Of a stretch of 52,395 nt of DNA, positions 1-7,270 are shown piece by piece (position 1 is the first letter of the stretch; each line of letters begins with the position of its first letter). The DNA is from Kiritimatiellia bacterium (GTDB taxonomy: Bacteria > Verrucomicrobiota > Kiritimatiellia > UBA8416 > JADHWI01): the NCBI GenBank assembly GCA_016783565.1, contig JADHWI010000013.1, positions 1 through 52,395 on the forward strand. The letters run 5' to 3'. A program made the position numbers and the translations under genes. The notes under the pieces are model-generated. The model searched no databases. It was not told the DNA's origin and saw only the letters and a list, made by a program, of their open reading frames with translations.

Positions 1-54
1 ACGGATCCTACAATGCACCGGATCAAAAAGCGGATCCATGAAGAGTGCGGATAA
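1..54 (+). CDS. possible 3' end of a truncated CDS
   Basis: Reading frame 1 is open from the first base and ends at TAA 52-54. It encodes a charged tail ending KKRIHEECG. It could be the C-terminus of a gene that starts before the window, but 17 codons are too few to recognise a family or to rule out chance. A short hairpin with the arms GTCCGT/ACGGAC follows at 87-102; it has no good T-run, so I do not call it a terminator. Confidence 0.25.
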   Translation, partial: TDPTMHRIKKRIHEECG

Positions 55-757
55 CAGCGTGACGCACAGGGAACTGAAAAAGTGGTGTCCGTCGAGACGG
101 ACCTATTGACATGCCTTCTCATAACAGCGGTTACTACAGGGGATGTGGCTTGCGGATTGGAGGCTCTTCTTTGTAGCAGGAACTCATTTTCAGGACTCTA
201 AATGATACGTAGATTCTTGACCATGAAGATATCGTCGCACGCCATGCTTATGAGCAATACAATCCAGACATACGTCGGGGTTCAAGCACTCAAAGTCAAA
301 GCAGTGAGAGAATCACCGGAGTCCAAATTTTGTGGCTTCCTCAAACACTTGATCTGGAGTGCGGCGATTAGAATCGTCGCTTTAACTTCCCGTGAAACGC
401 GGCGTGCAAAGCACGCAGGCTTCGTTCAACAGAAAGGGCGTCAGTAGCCGTTTTTAGCCTCCCCGTCCCCGTCAATACAACGTCGCATAATATATCTTAT
501 GTCTACTTTTGGTGGGTGTAAAACCACAACATGTTGGGTTGTCCCATGAATTGAGCGATATATTGACACTAAAACAAATCTTACAGGCCGCTTGGCGATC
601 AAGACTTCTCAGTATCATTTGACTGTCGAATTCAGACGTAAATATATTTCAAATGTTGAAGCATATATTATCAAGGAGATAGACAGGCTTGCTTCAAGCA
701 GCTATCAGAAAACGCTGAAGATTCGGTTGGAATGCGAGCGACAGATTGCAAAAATCA
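55..757. other. 703-bp region without a convincing gene
   Basis: I see no convincing protein gene here on either strand. A plus frame at 202-447 has no family resemblance and no ribosome-binding site. A second plus frame from TTG 592 to 852 runs into the GspC-like gene on the other strand. Its stretch YHLTVEFRRKY faintly recalls IS200-type transposase openings, but it lacks the HUH and later motifs, so I do not call it. The region contains the hairpin pair at 361-416. Confidence 0.5.
361..416. repeat. pair of adjacent intergenic hairpins
   Basis: Two inverted repeats lie close together. At 361-380 the arms GCGGCGATT and AATCGTCGC pair with a 2-nt centre and one G-U. At 402-416 GCGTGC and GCACGC flank AAA. 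The compact hairpins in a gene-poor stretch resemble a dispersed palindromic intergenic element. No second copy occurs in this window, so the repeat status is inference. Confidence 0.35.
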
Positions 758-1648
758 TTACCGCACCTGGTAAACCATCTTCTGTCGATTTCCGCCACGC
801 TCAAGCTCAATCACAAATGCACTCGATTTGCCTTCAGCGAACTGACGAATAAAAAACTCCGCGCGACGGCGATTCGTCATATCCACCGAGTTCACCGCGC
901 GCACGACATCACCCTCCATAAATCCAGCTGCATCAAAAAACTCAGGCTCTCCTTCGATCTGTAAATGATATCCTGAGATGGAATTGTTTTCCGTATACAC
1001 CGGGTGCAGTGAGTCAAAAACTTTCACTAAACGTTCTGGGTTATCCATGAGTTCACGGTAGTACCTCATAAGCGTTTCGCGCTTGAAAACCCAACGCCTC
1101 TCCCCTACCCGCTTCCCGCCAAAACGATCATACGACTCATCAACTTCCAAAAATGGTTCAGCGTCGCCATCATCATCGCTTTTTGCGCCGTCTGTAAATG
1201 TCAACCAAAGCGTTTCTTCCCGTGCACCGATGCGCATGATTACGCGGTCGGTCAGAATCCTGACAACCCTGACATCGTCAATGTCAGAACCTTCCGCAAC
1301 AATGGACTGCACTCCGGTCCTCAGGTCATCCAATATTGCCTTACGCCTGTTCTTTACATCGGAACCATATTCGAGAAATGTTCCCGCCAGACGAAAGCGC
1401 CCTGCCAACGTACCCGCAACCGACTCACGCGCTGCATTTTTGGATTCAAACACTGCCCAGTTTAATTGACTCAGCGCACCGCGTTCCTCCATTGAGGATT
1501 TTGACGGTATTTCGTTGTCATTCGCAGTGTCCTGAACAGAAGATGTTGGATCAGAGCGAACCACAAGAAATGCACACAGCAAACTGGCAAGCAACGCGTA
1601 CCCCGCGGTTGCCGATACAAGAGAAAGTTGTCGGTTGGTAAAAGCCAT
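758..1648 (-). CDS. GspC-like inner-membrane PDZ protein
   Basis: A 296-aa protein from ATG 1648. It has a short cytoplasmic N-terminus (MAFTNRQL), one hydrophobic segment at about residues 9-28, and a middle region resembling the HR domain of type II secretion GspC (FRLAGTFLEYG, later AREETLWLTF). A C-terminal PDZ-like fold contains GYHLQIEG, GFMEGDVVRAVN and FVIELERGG. In that family the protein links the inner-membrane platform to the secretin. No other gsp gene is nearby, so it may serve another envelope machine. The ATG lies within the 3' strand of rnpB, and upstream in-frame ATG and GTG codons lie still deeper in rnpB. No start downstream keeps the membrane anchor. There is no clear Shine-Dalgarno sequence; the nearest GGAG is 17-20 nt upstream. 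Confidence 0.65.
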   Translation of the reverse strand: MAFTNRQLSLVSATAGYALLASLLCAFLVVRSDPTSSVQDTANDNEIPSKSSMEERGALSQLNWAVFESKNAARESVAGTLAGRFRLAGTFLEYGSDVKNRRKAILDDLRTGVQSIVAEGSDIDDVRVVRILTDRVIMRIGAREETLWLTFTDGAKSDDDGDAEPFLEVDESYDRFGGKRVGERRWVFKRETLMRYYRELMDNPERLVKVFDSLHPVYTENNSISGYHLQIEGEPEFFDAAGFMEGDVVRAVNSVDMTNRRRAEFFIRQFAEGKSSAFVIELERGGNRQKMVYQVR

Positions 1649-2091
1649 AAGCCGGATTCTGTTCTCCACGTTAGTAGAGTCGGTCATTTATCTGACGCGA
1701 TCTACCCGGAACCGTCGTGTCGCACATTGCGACACTGAAGACGGGCCGCCTTCGATTCCCTATTTGATCTTGCTCCGAATGGGGTTTGCCATGCGACTGT
1801 CATTACTGACATGCCCGGTGGTCTCTTACACCACCTTTTCACCCTTACCCACCTTCACCCTTCGATTCACATACGAGAACCACCTTAATCAAAGGTGCCT
1901 CGTAATGACCCGAAGGGCAAAGGCGGGCGGTATATTCTCTGTGGCACTTTCCGTCTTTCTCGCTTAACCGAAAAAGCCCCCGTTTATCACGAGGCATCCC
2001 GCCCTAAGGAGTCCGGACTTTCCTCCCCGCAAACACAACGCCTTTTCAGGAATTCGTGTAGCAAGGCGACCGATCGCCCTTACCAACCGAC
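1627..2091 (-). ncRNA. rnpB: RNase P RNA, bacterial class A type
   Basis: Catalytic RNA subunit of RNase P, which matures tRNA 5' ends. On the minus strand the hallmark GAGGAAAGTCCGGACTCC lies at 2009-2026. The late conserved block CAGATAAATGAC lies near 1682-1694, and AACAGAATCCGGCTTATGG near 1645-1663. The ends form a 13-bp P1 helix: TACCAACCGACAA at 2081-2093 is the exact inverse complement of 1628-1640. The 5' end is placed at about 2091, seven bases after a good -10 box; the 3' end is uncertain by several bases. The RNA is about 465 nt, somewhat long for the class. Its 3' end overlaps the start of the GspC-like gene. Confidence 0.95.
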
Positions 2092-2097
2092 AAAACA

Positions 2098-2127
2098 ATA
2101 ATACGTGAAAAGAACGTGAATTGCCAA
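2098..2127 (-). promoter_or_regulatory. sigma-70-type promoter of rnpB
   Basis: The minus strand shows -35 TTGGCA (2122-2127), an 18-bp spacer and -10 TATTAT (2098-2103). The predicted start at about 2091 coincides with the first base of the P1 helix, which supports both calls. It lies in the gap after the zinc-ribbon gene. Confidence 0.65.
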
Positions 2128-2145
2128 GCAGGAATCCCTGCACAC

Positions 2146-2841
2146 TTACGAGTACAGCAGCCGGCCGCAATACTCGCAGACCACCATATCAGTTTTTCTG
2201 TGTGTATTGTGCAGTACCGATGGCGGCAACTTCATATGACAGCCACCGCATATGCCCTCCTGAAGAGGAACCACAACACGGTCTTTCCGCCTCGAAAGAA
2301 GTCTTTCGTAATGCTGAAGCCAACTGGCATCTACTTCGCCTGCCGCCTTATCGCGCTCTGCTTTCAAAGCGCCAAGCTCGTCTTTCAGCTCACCGGCACG
2401 ACCATCAAGCGCCTTGACATCTTCCGCGACGGCTTCTTCTTCATCCTTCAGGTCCGCAGAGCTCTCCTTTACAATCAAACGAGAGGTTTCTACGCCTTCC
2501 ATCAAGACCAACTCTTTATCTTCCAGTAACAAGATATCTTTTTGGGCCATCTCAATCTCGTGTTCCATGGTCTTGAACTCTTTGTTGGTCTTGAGTTCGA
2601 CCTGCTGCTGGCGTAGCTTTCGGATGCGTTCCTGAATGCTCTCGGCTTCAAGCTCCAGCTGCTGAACTGCAGCCTGGGCGGCCTTGTGCTTGTCTTCAGC
2701 CGCACCGAGAGCTTCCCGATGCTCCTGAAGTCGTGACTCTTCAAGCTTCTGCCGGGCCGGAATATCTTCCAGCTCCTTTTCAATATCCCGAATCTGAAGA
2801 TCTACATCTTGAAGTGTCAGTAATGTTTCAATTTTGCTCAC
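2146..2841 (-). CDS. coiled-coil C4 zinc-ribbon protein (CT398/CdsZ-like, DUF164 type)
   Basis: A 231-aa protein starting at GTG 2841 (SKIETLLTLQDVDLQ). Most of its length is a long charged coiled coil, roughly residues 10-165, rich in E, K and Q heptads. It ends in a zinc ribbon with CGGCHMKLP and CEYCGRLLY, giving two CxxC pairs. Relatives are small cytoplasmic scaffold-like proteins; chlamydial CdsZ has been linked to type III secretion and sigma-54 functions. Longer in-frame starts exist up to 2916, but GTG 2841 has GGGGA upstream and matches the usual N-terminus. It sits between the riboflavin operon and rnpB with its own promoter candidate. Confidence 0.85.
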   Translation of the reverse strand: MSKIETLLTLQDVDLQIRDIEKELEDIPARQKLEESRLQEHREALGAAEDKHKAAQAAVQQLELEAESIQERIRKLRQQQVELKTNKEFKTMEHEIEMAQKDILLLEDKELVLMEGVETSRLIVKESSADLKDEEEAVAEDVKALDGRAGELKDELGALKAERDKAAGEVDASWLQHYERLLSRRKDRVVVPLQEGICGGCHMKLPPSVLHNTHRKTDMVVCEYCGRLLYS

Positions 2842-2875
2842 CAGAAAATCCCCACGTTTATTGTTAGCACGACAC

Positions 2876-2903
2876 CATATATGAGGGAATGCACCCATGT
2901 CAA
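2876..2903 (-). promoter_or_regulatory. promoter candidate for the zinc-ribbon gene
   Basis: Minus strand: a perfect -35 TTGACA (2898-2903), a 16-bp spacer and -10 TATATG (2876-2881). The predicted start is about 28 nt before the GTG at 2841. This favours the shorter start, because the longer frame would begin upstream of transcription. Confidence 0.5.
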
Positions 2904-3001
2904 TGCGGCGACTCACTCGAAAATCGTTCCTGTATTCCTGATGTGTATCAATAAGCCCCAGTAAAAGGGAATATTCGAGCCCATCGAATCATTTCTCAAT
3001 C

Positions 3002-3652
3002 TCATGAGAATCCCGCATCAATCATCTGCTGCAACCGAAGCTTTGACTCTCCTTGCCCCAGGGAAACATATCGCTGCACATATTTACCAATTACATCCGT
3101 CTCAATATTTACCATATGTCCTACACGCAACGAGTGCAGGCTGGTGTGTTGCCATGTATGCGGAATGATACTGACCTGAAAGCTGCCGCGCTCAAGATTA
3201 CTGATCGTCAAACTGATTCCATCAAGGGCTACTGATCCCTTCAAAACCATGCCCGCTAACAGTGCCTGCTCGCACGCAATTTTCACCACACGATCGCCCT
3301 CTGTGTCATGCCCGACCTGGAGCACTCGCCCCTGCCCATCCACGTGACCGGTCACCAAATGTCCATCCAGTCGACGATCCAGCGTCATGGCACGTTCGAG
3401 ATTGAGCAGGGCACCCCTCCCCTTCTGCCCCAGGCAGGTTCGCGACAGTGTCTCTTTCAATACATCGACACTGAATACATTTTCTGATGCGTCGACTACC
3501 GTCAGGCACGCACCCTGCACCGCAACACTGTCGCCTATGCCTAATTCGGCAGCCCAACCGTCCGAAACCGCAACAGTCAACCGCGACAGTCCATTACCGC
3601 TGTCCCGTAAACTCTGCAAGGTTCCAGTGGTTTCGATCAATCCAGTAAACAC
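3002..3652 (-). CDS. ribE: riboflavin synthase alpha chain
   Basis: Converts two molecules of 6,7-dimethyl-8-ribityllumazine to riboflavin plus a pyrimidinedione, the last step of the pathway, in the cytoplasm. At 216 aa it has the normal size. The N-terminus MFTGLIETTG is the family signature, and the protein consists of two lumazine-binding barrel repeats (second begins near GHLVTGHVDG). It starts at GTG 3652, preceded by AGAGGTGA that includes the ribD stop codon, so translation is probably coupled. It is the last gene of the ribBA-ribH-nusB-ribD-ribE operon. Confidence 0.96.
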   Translation of the reverse strand: MFTGLIETTGTLQSLRDSGNGLSRLTVAVSDGWAAELGIGDSVAVQGACLTVVDASENVFSVDVLKETLSRTCLGQKGRGALLNLERAMTLDRRLDGHLVTGHVDGQGRVLQVGHDTEGDRVVKIACEQALLAGMVLKGSVALDGISLTISNLERGSFQVSIIPHTWQHTSLHSLRVGHMVNIETDVIGKYVQRYVSLGQGESKLRLQQMIDAGFS

Positions 3653-3656
3653 GGTA

Positions 3657-4787
3657 TCACCTCTTTCCCGCCGGCCATGCTGTTACCATTATGTCAGGGC
3701 CAACCCGGATCATGCCTTCCATTTTTAGCGACGGCATGGATCCCAACGACCACCCCCTGCCTCCAAACGCCGGCCGTGCATCACCGCCAAGAATTGCCGG
3801 AGCGTAAAACAGAATATAGCGATCTATTAGCTTGGCGCGAACGAGCGATGCGGCCAATTCTCCACCGCCTTCGCAAAGCACCTCCAGTACGCCCAACGCT
3901 CCAAGCTTACGCATTAACTGCTTCAGAGATACCCCTTCATTCACCTCACGCAACGTCCAAACGGTTGCCCCCGTACGCTCATATTCAGACTGGCGTAACG
4001 GCGTGCAGCGGCGGGTAGTTGCAATGATTGTCTGACAGGCACATCCATCACAAAGCACTCGACTCGTTGGCGGCAACGCCCCGACATCATCAATAATCAC
4101 GCGCAATAAAGGCGGTCCACCCGCTTTGCGTTTCGCGCAAAGCAGCGAAGGATTGTCCATGCATGCGGTGGCGCCACCCACAATCACAGCGTCAACTTCT
4201 GACCTCAATCGTTGCACGATGCGGCGTGATGGCGCCGACGTGATCCATTTCGACCGGCCCTTATTGTCAGCAATGTGACCATCCAGAGTCATACCGAGTT
4301 TCAACGTAACAAAAGGTCGTCCTGAAGTTACCCAGCAACTGAATCCGCGAATCAGTTCTTCGGCCCGCTGACGAAAAATGCCGCTTACTACCTCTATCCC
4401 TGCGGAACGGAGTATCCGCAGTCCACGACCACGGTGCGCAGGATTTGGATCGCGAATGGCGACAACCACACGACGAATACCCGCCGCAATAACAGCCGTC
4501 GTACAGGCCCCGGTTCGCCCTTTTGTTGAGCAAGGCTCCAGCGTTACATACAGCGTTCCGCCGCGCGTTTTATCGCCTGCCCGGATAAGCGCCACAATTT
4601 CTGCGTGTGCATCACCGGCTTTTTTGTGAAACCCTTCCCCAACTTTCTTGCCATGCGCATCGAGCACAACAGCACCTACGGGTGGATTGGGCCGCGTCTG
4701 TCCCTTGGCGCGCCAGGCAAGCGTAAGCGCCCGTTCCATCCAGTGCTCATCTGTAGTAGCGATCTGTGGCTGGATTGCGCGCGACAC
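3657..4787 (-). CDS. ribD: bifunctional diaminohydroxyphosphoribosylaminopyrimidine deaminase / 5-amino-6-(5-phosphoribosylamino)uracil reductase
   Basis: Catalyses the second and third steps of riboflavin synthesis from the GTP branch. The N-terminal deaminase domain (about residues 15-150) has the zinc site HAEIVAL and TLEPCSTKGRTGAC. The reductase domain follows from about 155 (RPFVTLKLGMTLDGHIA; ITSAPSRRIVQRLRSEVDAVIVG). Its 376 aa is normal for the fused enzyme. Start GTG 4787 has GGAG 10 nt upstream. Gaps of 5 nt to nusB and 4 nt to ribE place it firmly inside the operon. Confidence 0.96.
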   Translation of the reverse strand: MSRAIQPQIATTDEHWMERALTLAWRAKGQTRPNPPVGAVVLDAHGKKVGEGFHKKAGDAHAEIVALIRAGDKTRGGTLYVTLEPCSTKGRTGACTTAVIAAGIRRVVVAIRDPNPAHRGRGLRILRSAGIEVVSGIFRQRAEELIRGFSCWVTSGRPFVTLKLGMTLDGHIADNKGRSKWITSAPSRRIVQRLRSEVDAVIVGGATACMDNPSLLCAKRKAGGPPLLRVIIDDVGALPPTSRVLCDGCACQTIIATTRRCTPLRQSEYERTGATVWTLREVNEGVSLKQLMRKLGALGVLEVLCEGGGELAASLVRAKLIDRYILFYAPAILGGDARPAFGGRGWSLGSMPSLKMEGMIRVGPDIMVTAWPAGKR

Positions 4788-4792
4788 GGCAC

Positions 4793-5230
4793 TTAGTCTC
4801 CGTTTTTTCCCTGTCGAGAAGGACGATCTAACGTTTTGCGAACACGATCAAGAATACCGTTTACAAAACGACCAGACTCGTGAGTACTGAAATACTTGGC
4901 AATATCAACGGCTTCGTTGATCGTAACGACGGGAGGAATATCTTCACAATGCAGCAATTCGAACAACGCTATGCGCATCACATTCCGCTCCACGACGCCC
5001 ATTCGTTTCACGTCCCAGTTTTCAGCATAGGTGTGAAGCGATACATCAAGATCATCGCGATGATTCACCACGCCGTGTACGAGCCGTGTCGCAAATTCGC
5101 TCTGTTTCTTTGACGCTTTGCGTGAGCTCCAGAATTCGGATAGGACCACCTCTAAATCCTTGGGAGGATTCAGATCAACCTCGAAAAGAATCTGTAAGGC
5201 CCATTCCCGGGCATCTCGACGCGTTGTCAT
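4793..5230 (-). CDS. nusB: transcription antitermination factor NusB
   Basis: All-helical RNA-binding protein that, with NusE (S10), binds boxA RNA and supports rRNA antitermination. It has 145 aa from ATG 5230 (MTTRRDAREWALQILFEVD), preceded by GGAG. Conserved features include the late NVMRIALFELLHCEDIPPVV and NEAVDIAKYF segments and FVNGILDRV. The upstream in-frame extension overlaps ribH and is not real. A ribH-nusB junction is common in bacteria, but here nusB lies between ribH and ribD inside a riboswitch-headed operon. Confidence 0.95.
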   Translation of the reverse strand: MTTRRDAREWALQILFEVDLNPPKDLEVVLSEFWSSRKASKKQSEFATRLVHGVVNHRDDLDVSLHTYAENWDVKRMGVVERNVMRIALFELLHCEDIPPVVTINEAVDIAKYFSTHESGRFVNGILDRVRKTLDRPSRQGKNGD

Positions 5231-5294
5231 GATCCACGACTCCAGCACACGAAAAGCTGATTTATAAATAGAAAGAACATCCGACCTCGCTTTG

Positions 5295-5771
5295 CTATTT
5301 CTCAGCAATGCCCTTAAACAGATTGGCCATTTCGATTGCCGCCTGCGCAGCATGCCATCCCTTATTTCCAGCCTTTGTTCCGGAGCGCTCAATGGCTTGC
5401 TCCAGGCTGTCCGCCGTGACCACGCCATTGATAATGGGCACATCGCTATCCAGCGCAATCTGAGCAAGTGAGCGAGATACTTGCGAAGTAATAAGCCCGG
5501 CATGCGTGGTGGCACCCTGGACTACGACCCCGAGAACCACGACAGCATCCACCTTGTCCGTCGACGCAAATCGCTTGGCCGCCAGCGGTGTCTCATTCGC
5601 ACCAGGTACCCAAGCCACCGTAAGATCAGATTCCGATGCGCCATGCCGGCACAGGCAATCTATGGCCCCGCTAAGCAATTGTTTTGTCAACAGATCATTG
5701 AACCGACTGACGACAATTGCAAACCGTAAACCACTGGCATGCAAACCAACTGATATTTCATTTACACTCAT
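5295..5771 (-). CDS. ribH: 6,7-dimethyl-8-ribityllumazine synthase
   Basis: Condenses 5-amino-6-ribitylaminouracil with 3,4-dihydroxy-2-butanone 4-phosphate to the lumazine precursor; members form pentamers or 60-subunit capsids. The 158-aa protein keeps VVSRFNDLLT, GATTHAG with the catalytic histidine, and the SGTKAGNKG phosphate loop. The usually conserved substrate-loop motif GAFEIP reads GANETP here, with F to N and I to T but E kept. Start ATG 5771 has AAAGGAG upstream. It lies 15 nt after ribBA. Confidence 0.95.
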   Translation of the reverse strand: MSVNEISVGLHASGLRFAIVVSRFNDLLTKQLLSGAIDCLCRHGASESDLTVAWVPGANETPLAAKRFASTDKVDAVVVLGVVVQGATTHAGLITSQVSRSLAQIALDSDVPIINGVVTADSLEQAIERSGTKAGNKGWHAAQAAIEMANLFKGIAEK

Positions 5772-5786
5772 CTCATTCTCCTTTCA

Positions 5787-6992
5787 CTAGATCCAATGAC
5801 CCAGTTTGTCCTTTTTGGTTCTAAGGTAACGTTCATTATGCTCCCCCGGTTCACACACAATCGGAACGCGTTCAACAATCTTCAATCCATACCCTTCCAA
5901 CCCCACGACTTTACGTGGATTATTGGTCAGCAGCCTAATTTTGTGCAGACCAAGATCACTCAGGATCTGAGCACCCACACCGTAGTCGCGCAAGTCCGCC
6001 TCGAAGCCCAATTCTTCATTGGCCTCAACGGTATCCAAGCCCTCATCCTGCAACTTATAGGCATGAATCTTATTGGCCAAGCCAATGCCACGCCCCTCTT
6101 GCCGCATGTATAAGATGACGCCGGCACCTTCGGCTTCAATCATTGCCATGGCGCGTTCAAGCTGATTTCCGCAGTCGCAGCGCAAAGAATGAAAAACATC
6201 ACCGGTGAGGCATTCGCTGTGTACACGAACCAGGGCATTCGGTTGGCTGGCAGGATCACCCAATACGAGCGCCACATGATGATCACCATCAATATCGGAT
6301 TCATAGAGTTTAAGCTGAAATACGCCATGAGCGGTTGGCAGCTTAGCCCCGCGGATAAACTCTACGAGGCGCTCACGACGCCGACGGTATGCGATAAGAT
6401 CCGCGATAGAAACCAGATGCAATCTGTGCGTTTTTGCAAATTCCCGCAGTTCAGGAAGACGCGCCATGGTTCCGTCTTCGTGCAGGATCTCGCAAATGAC
6501 ACCAGCAGGTTTGCAACCGGCAAGCCGCGCAAGATCGACGGACGCCTCCGTATGGCCCGCACGTTGCAACACGCCTCCGCTCTGAGCGCGCAATGGAAAC
6601 GTATGCCCCGGGCTCACAAAGCAATCTTCGCCCGCCTCATCATCCACCAGCAACTGAATGGTGCGCGAACGGTCATGCGCACTAATTCCCGTTGTGACAT
6701 CAGTGCGAGCATCAACGGACTCCATAAAGGCTGTGCCAAAACGATCACCATTGCCACGCGTGGCCATATGAGAAAGGCGCAAGGCTTTAAGGCGCTCACG
6801 CATTAGCGCTACACAAATGAGCCCGCGGCCGTGCGTGGCCATGAAATTGACCGCCTCGGGCGTGGCATGCTCTGCCGCCATGACGAGGTCACCCTCGTTC
6901 TCGCGTCTCTCATCATCTGTAACAATGACCAATTCACCACGACCAATGGCCGCAATAGCATCCTCTATCGACGAAAAATCTGTCTGCGACAT
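5787..6992 (-). CDS. ribBA: bifunctional 3,4-dihydroxy-2-butanone-4-phosphate synthase / GTP cyclohydrolase II
   Basis: Supplies both precursors of riboflavin. The N-terminal DHBP synthase domain (residues about 5-205) shows DDERRENEGDLVMAAE and a late GHTEASVDLARLAG. The C-terminal GTP cyclohydrolase II domain shows VHSECLTGDVFHSLRCDCG (zinc cysteines) and RQEGRGIGL. It has 401 aa from ATG 6992, which follows AGGAGAGGTGAC. The longer in-frame start at 7079 would run back through the terminator, so it is rejected. It is the first gene of the operon and directly controlled by the FMN riboswitch. Confidence 0.96.
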   Translation of the reverse strand: MSQTDFSSIEDAIAAIGRGELVIVTDDERRENEGDLVMAAEHATPEAVNFMATHGRGLICVALMRERLKALRLSHMATRGNGDRFGTAFMESVDARTDVTTGISAHDRSRTIQLLVDDEAGEDCFVSPGHTFPLRAQSGGVLQRAGHTEASVDLARLAGCKPAGVICEILHEDGTMARLPELREFAKTHRLHLVSIADLIAYRRRRERLVEFIRGAKLPTAHGVFQLKLYESDIDGDHHVALVLGDPASQPNALVRVHSECLTGDVFHSLRCDCGNQLERAMAMIEAEGAGVILYMRQEGRGIGLANKIHAYKLQDEGLDTVEANEELGFEADLRDYGVGAQILSDLGLHKIRLLTNNPRKVVGLEGYGLKIVERVPIVCEPGEHNERYLRTKKDKLGHWI

Positions 6993-7008
6993 GTCACCTC
7001 TCCTACAC

Positions 7009-7038
7009 AAAAAAAGCCCGAGAGAGGACTCTCGAGCC
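7009..7038 (-). terminator. intrinsic terminator of the FMN riboswitch
   Basis: On the minus strand GCTCGAGAG, a 4-nt loop and CTCTCGGGC form a 9-bp stem (7016-7037) with one G-U, followed by seven T (7015-7009). It lies between the aptamer and the ribBA ribosome-binding site, as in transcriptional-off switches. The aptamer-end stretch GGGAGAGGA (minus, near 7078-7086) is nearly complementary to TCCTCTCTC in this stem and may form the antiterminator. Confidence 0.85.
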
Positions 7039-7077
7039 AGCCACAATGTGGAATAACGGCACACACCACAGGCGCTC

Positions 7078-7207
7078 ATCCTCTCCCATCCAGACTATAC
7101 TGTCGGTTACGGACTTTCACCGTATCAGTCCTGCGTTAGCAGGAGTCGCGGACTTTACCGCCGGTAAGGAATTTTCCACCTCCGTGGAATCACCTTGTCC
7201 CGAAGAA
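7078..7207 (-). promoter_or_regulatory. FMN riboswitch (RFN element)
   Basis: The minus-strand sequence carries the RFN signature in order: TCTTCGGGACAAGGTGA, then TTCCTTACCGGCGGTAA, then AAGTCCGCGAC, then GGTGAAAGTCC, and finally the closing CAGTATAGTCTGGATGGGAGAGGA. FMN binding is expected to favour the downstream terminator and shut off ribBA and the genes behind it. Confidence 0.95.
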
Positions 7208-7225
7208 TTAATTAATGATGGATGC

Positions 7226-7254
7226 AGTATGCCGAACTCACAACACATACGCAA
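7226..7254 (-). promoter_or_regulatory. promoter candidate for the riboflavin operon
   Basis: Minus strand: -35 TTGCGT (7249-7254), a 17-bp spacer, -10 CATACT (7226-7231). The predicted start at about 7219 is just upstream of the RFN element. The match is only moderate, but the location fits. Confidence 0.35.
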
Positions 7255-7270
7255 GCGTTTCTATACCCTC

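Noticed and set aside
202-447. 81-codon plus-strand open frame
   Set aside because: No ribosome-binding site, no family resemblance, and it spans the two hairpins at 361-416.
592-852. TTG-started frame with a YHLTVEFRRKY stretch recalling IS200-type transposases
   Set aside because: It lacks the HUH and catalytic tyrosine context and runs antisense into the GspC-like gene; the resemblance is too short.
5231-5515. N-terminal extension of nusB
   Set aside because: It is antisense-free but overlaps ribH in another frame; NusB family length and the GGAG site fix the start at 5230.
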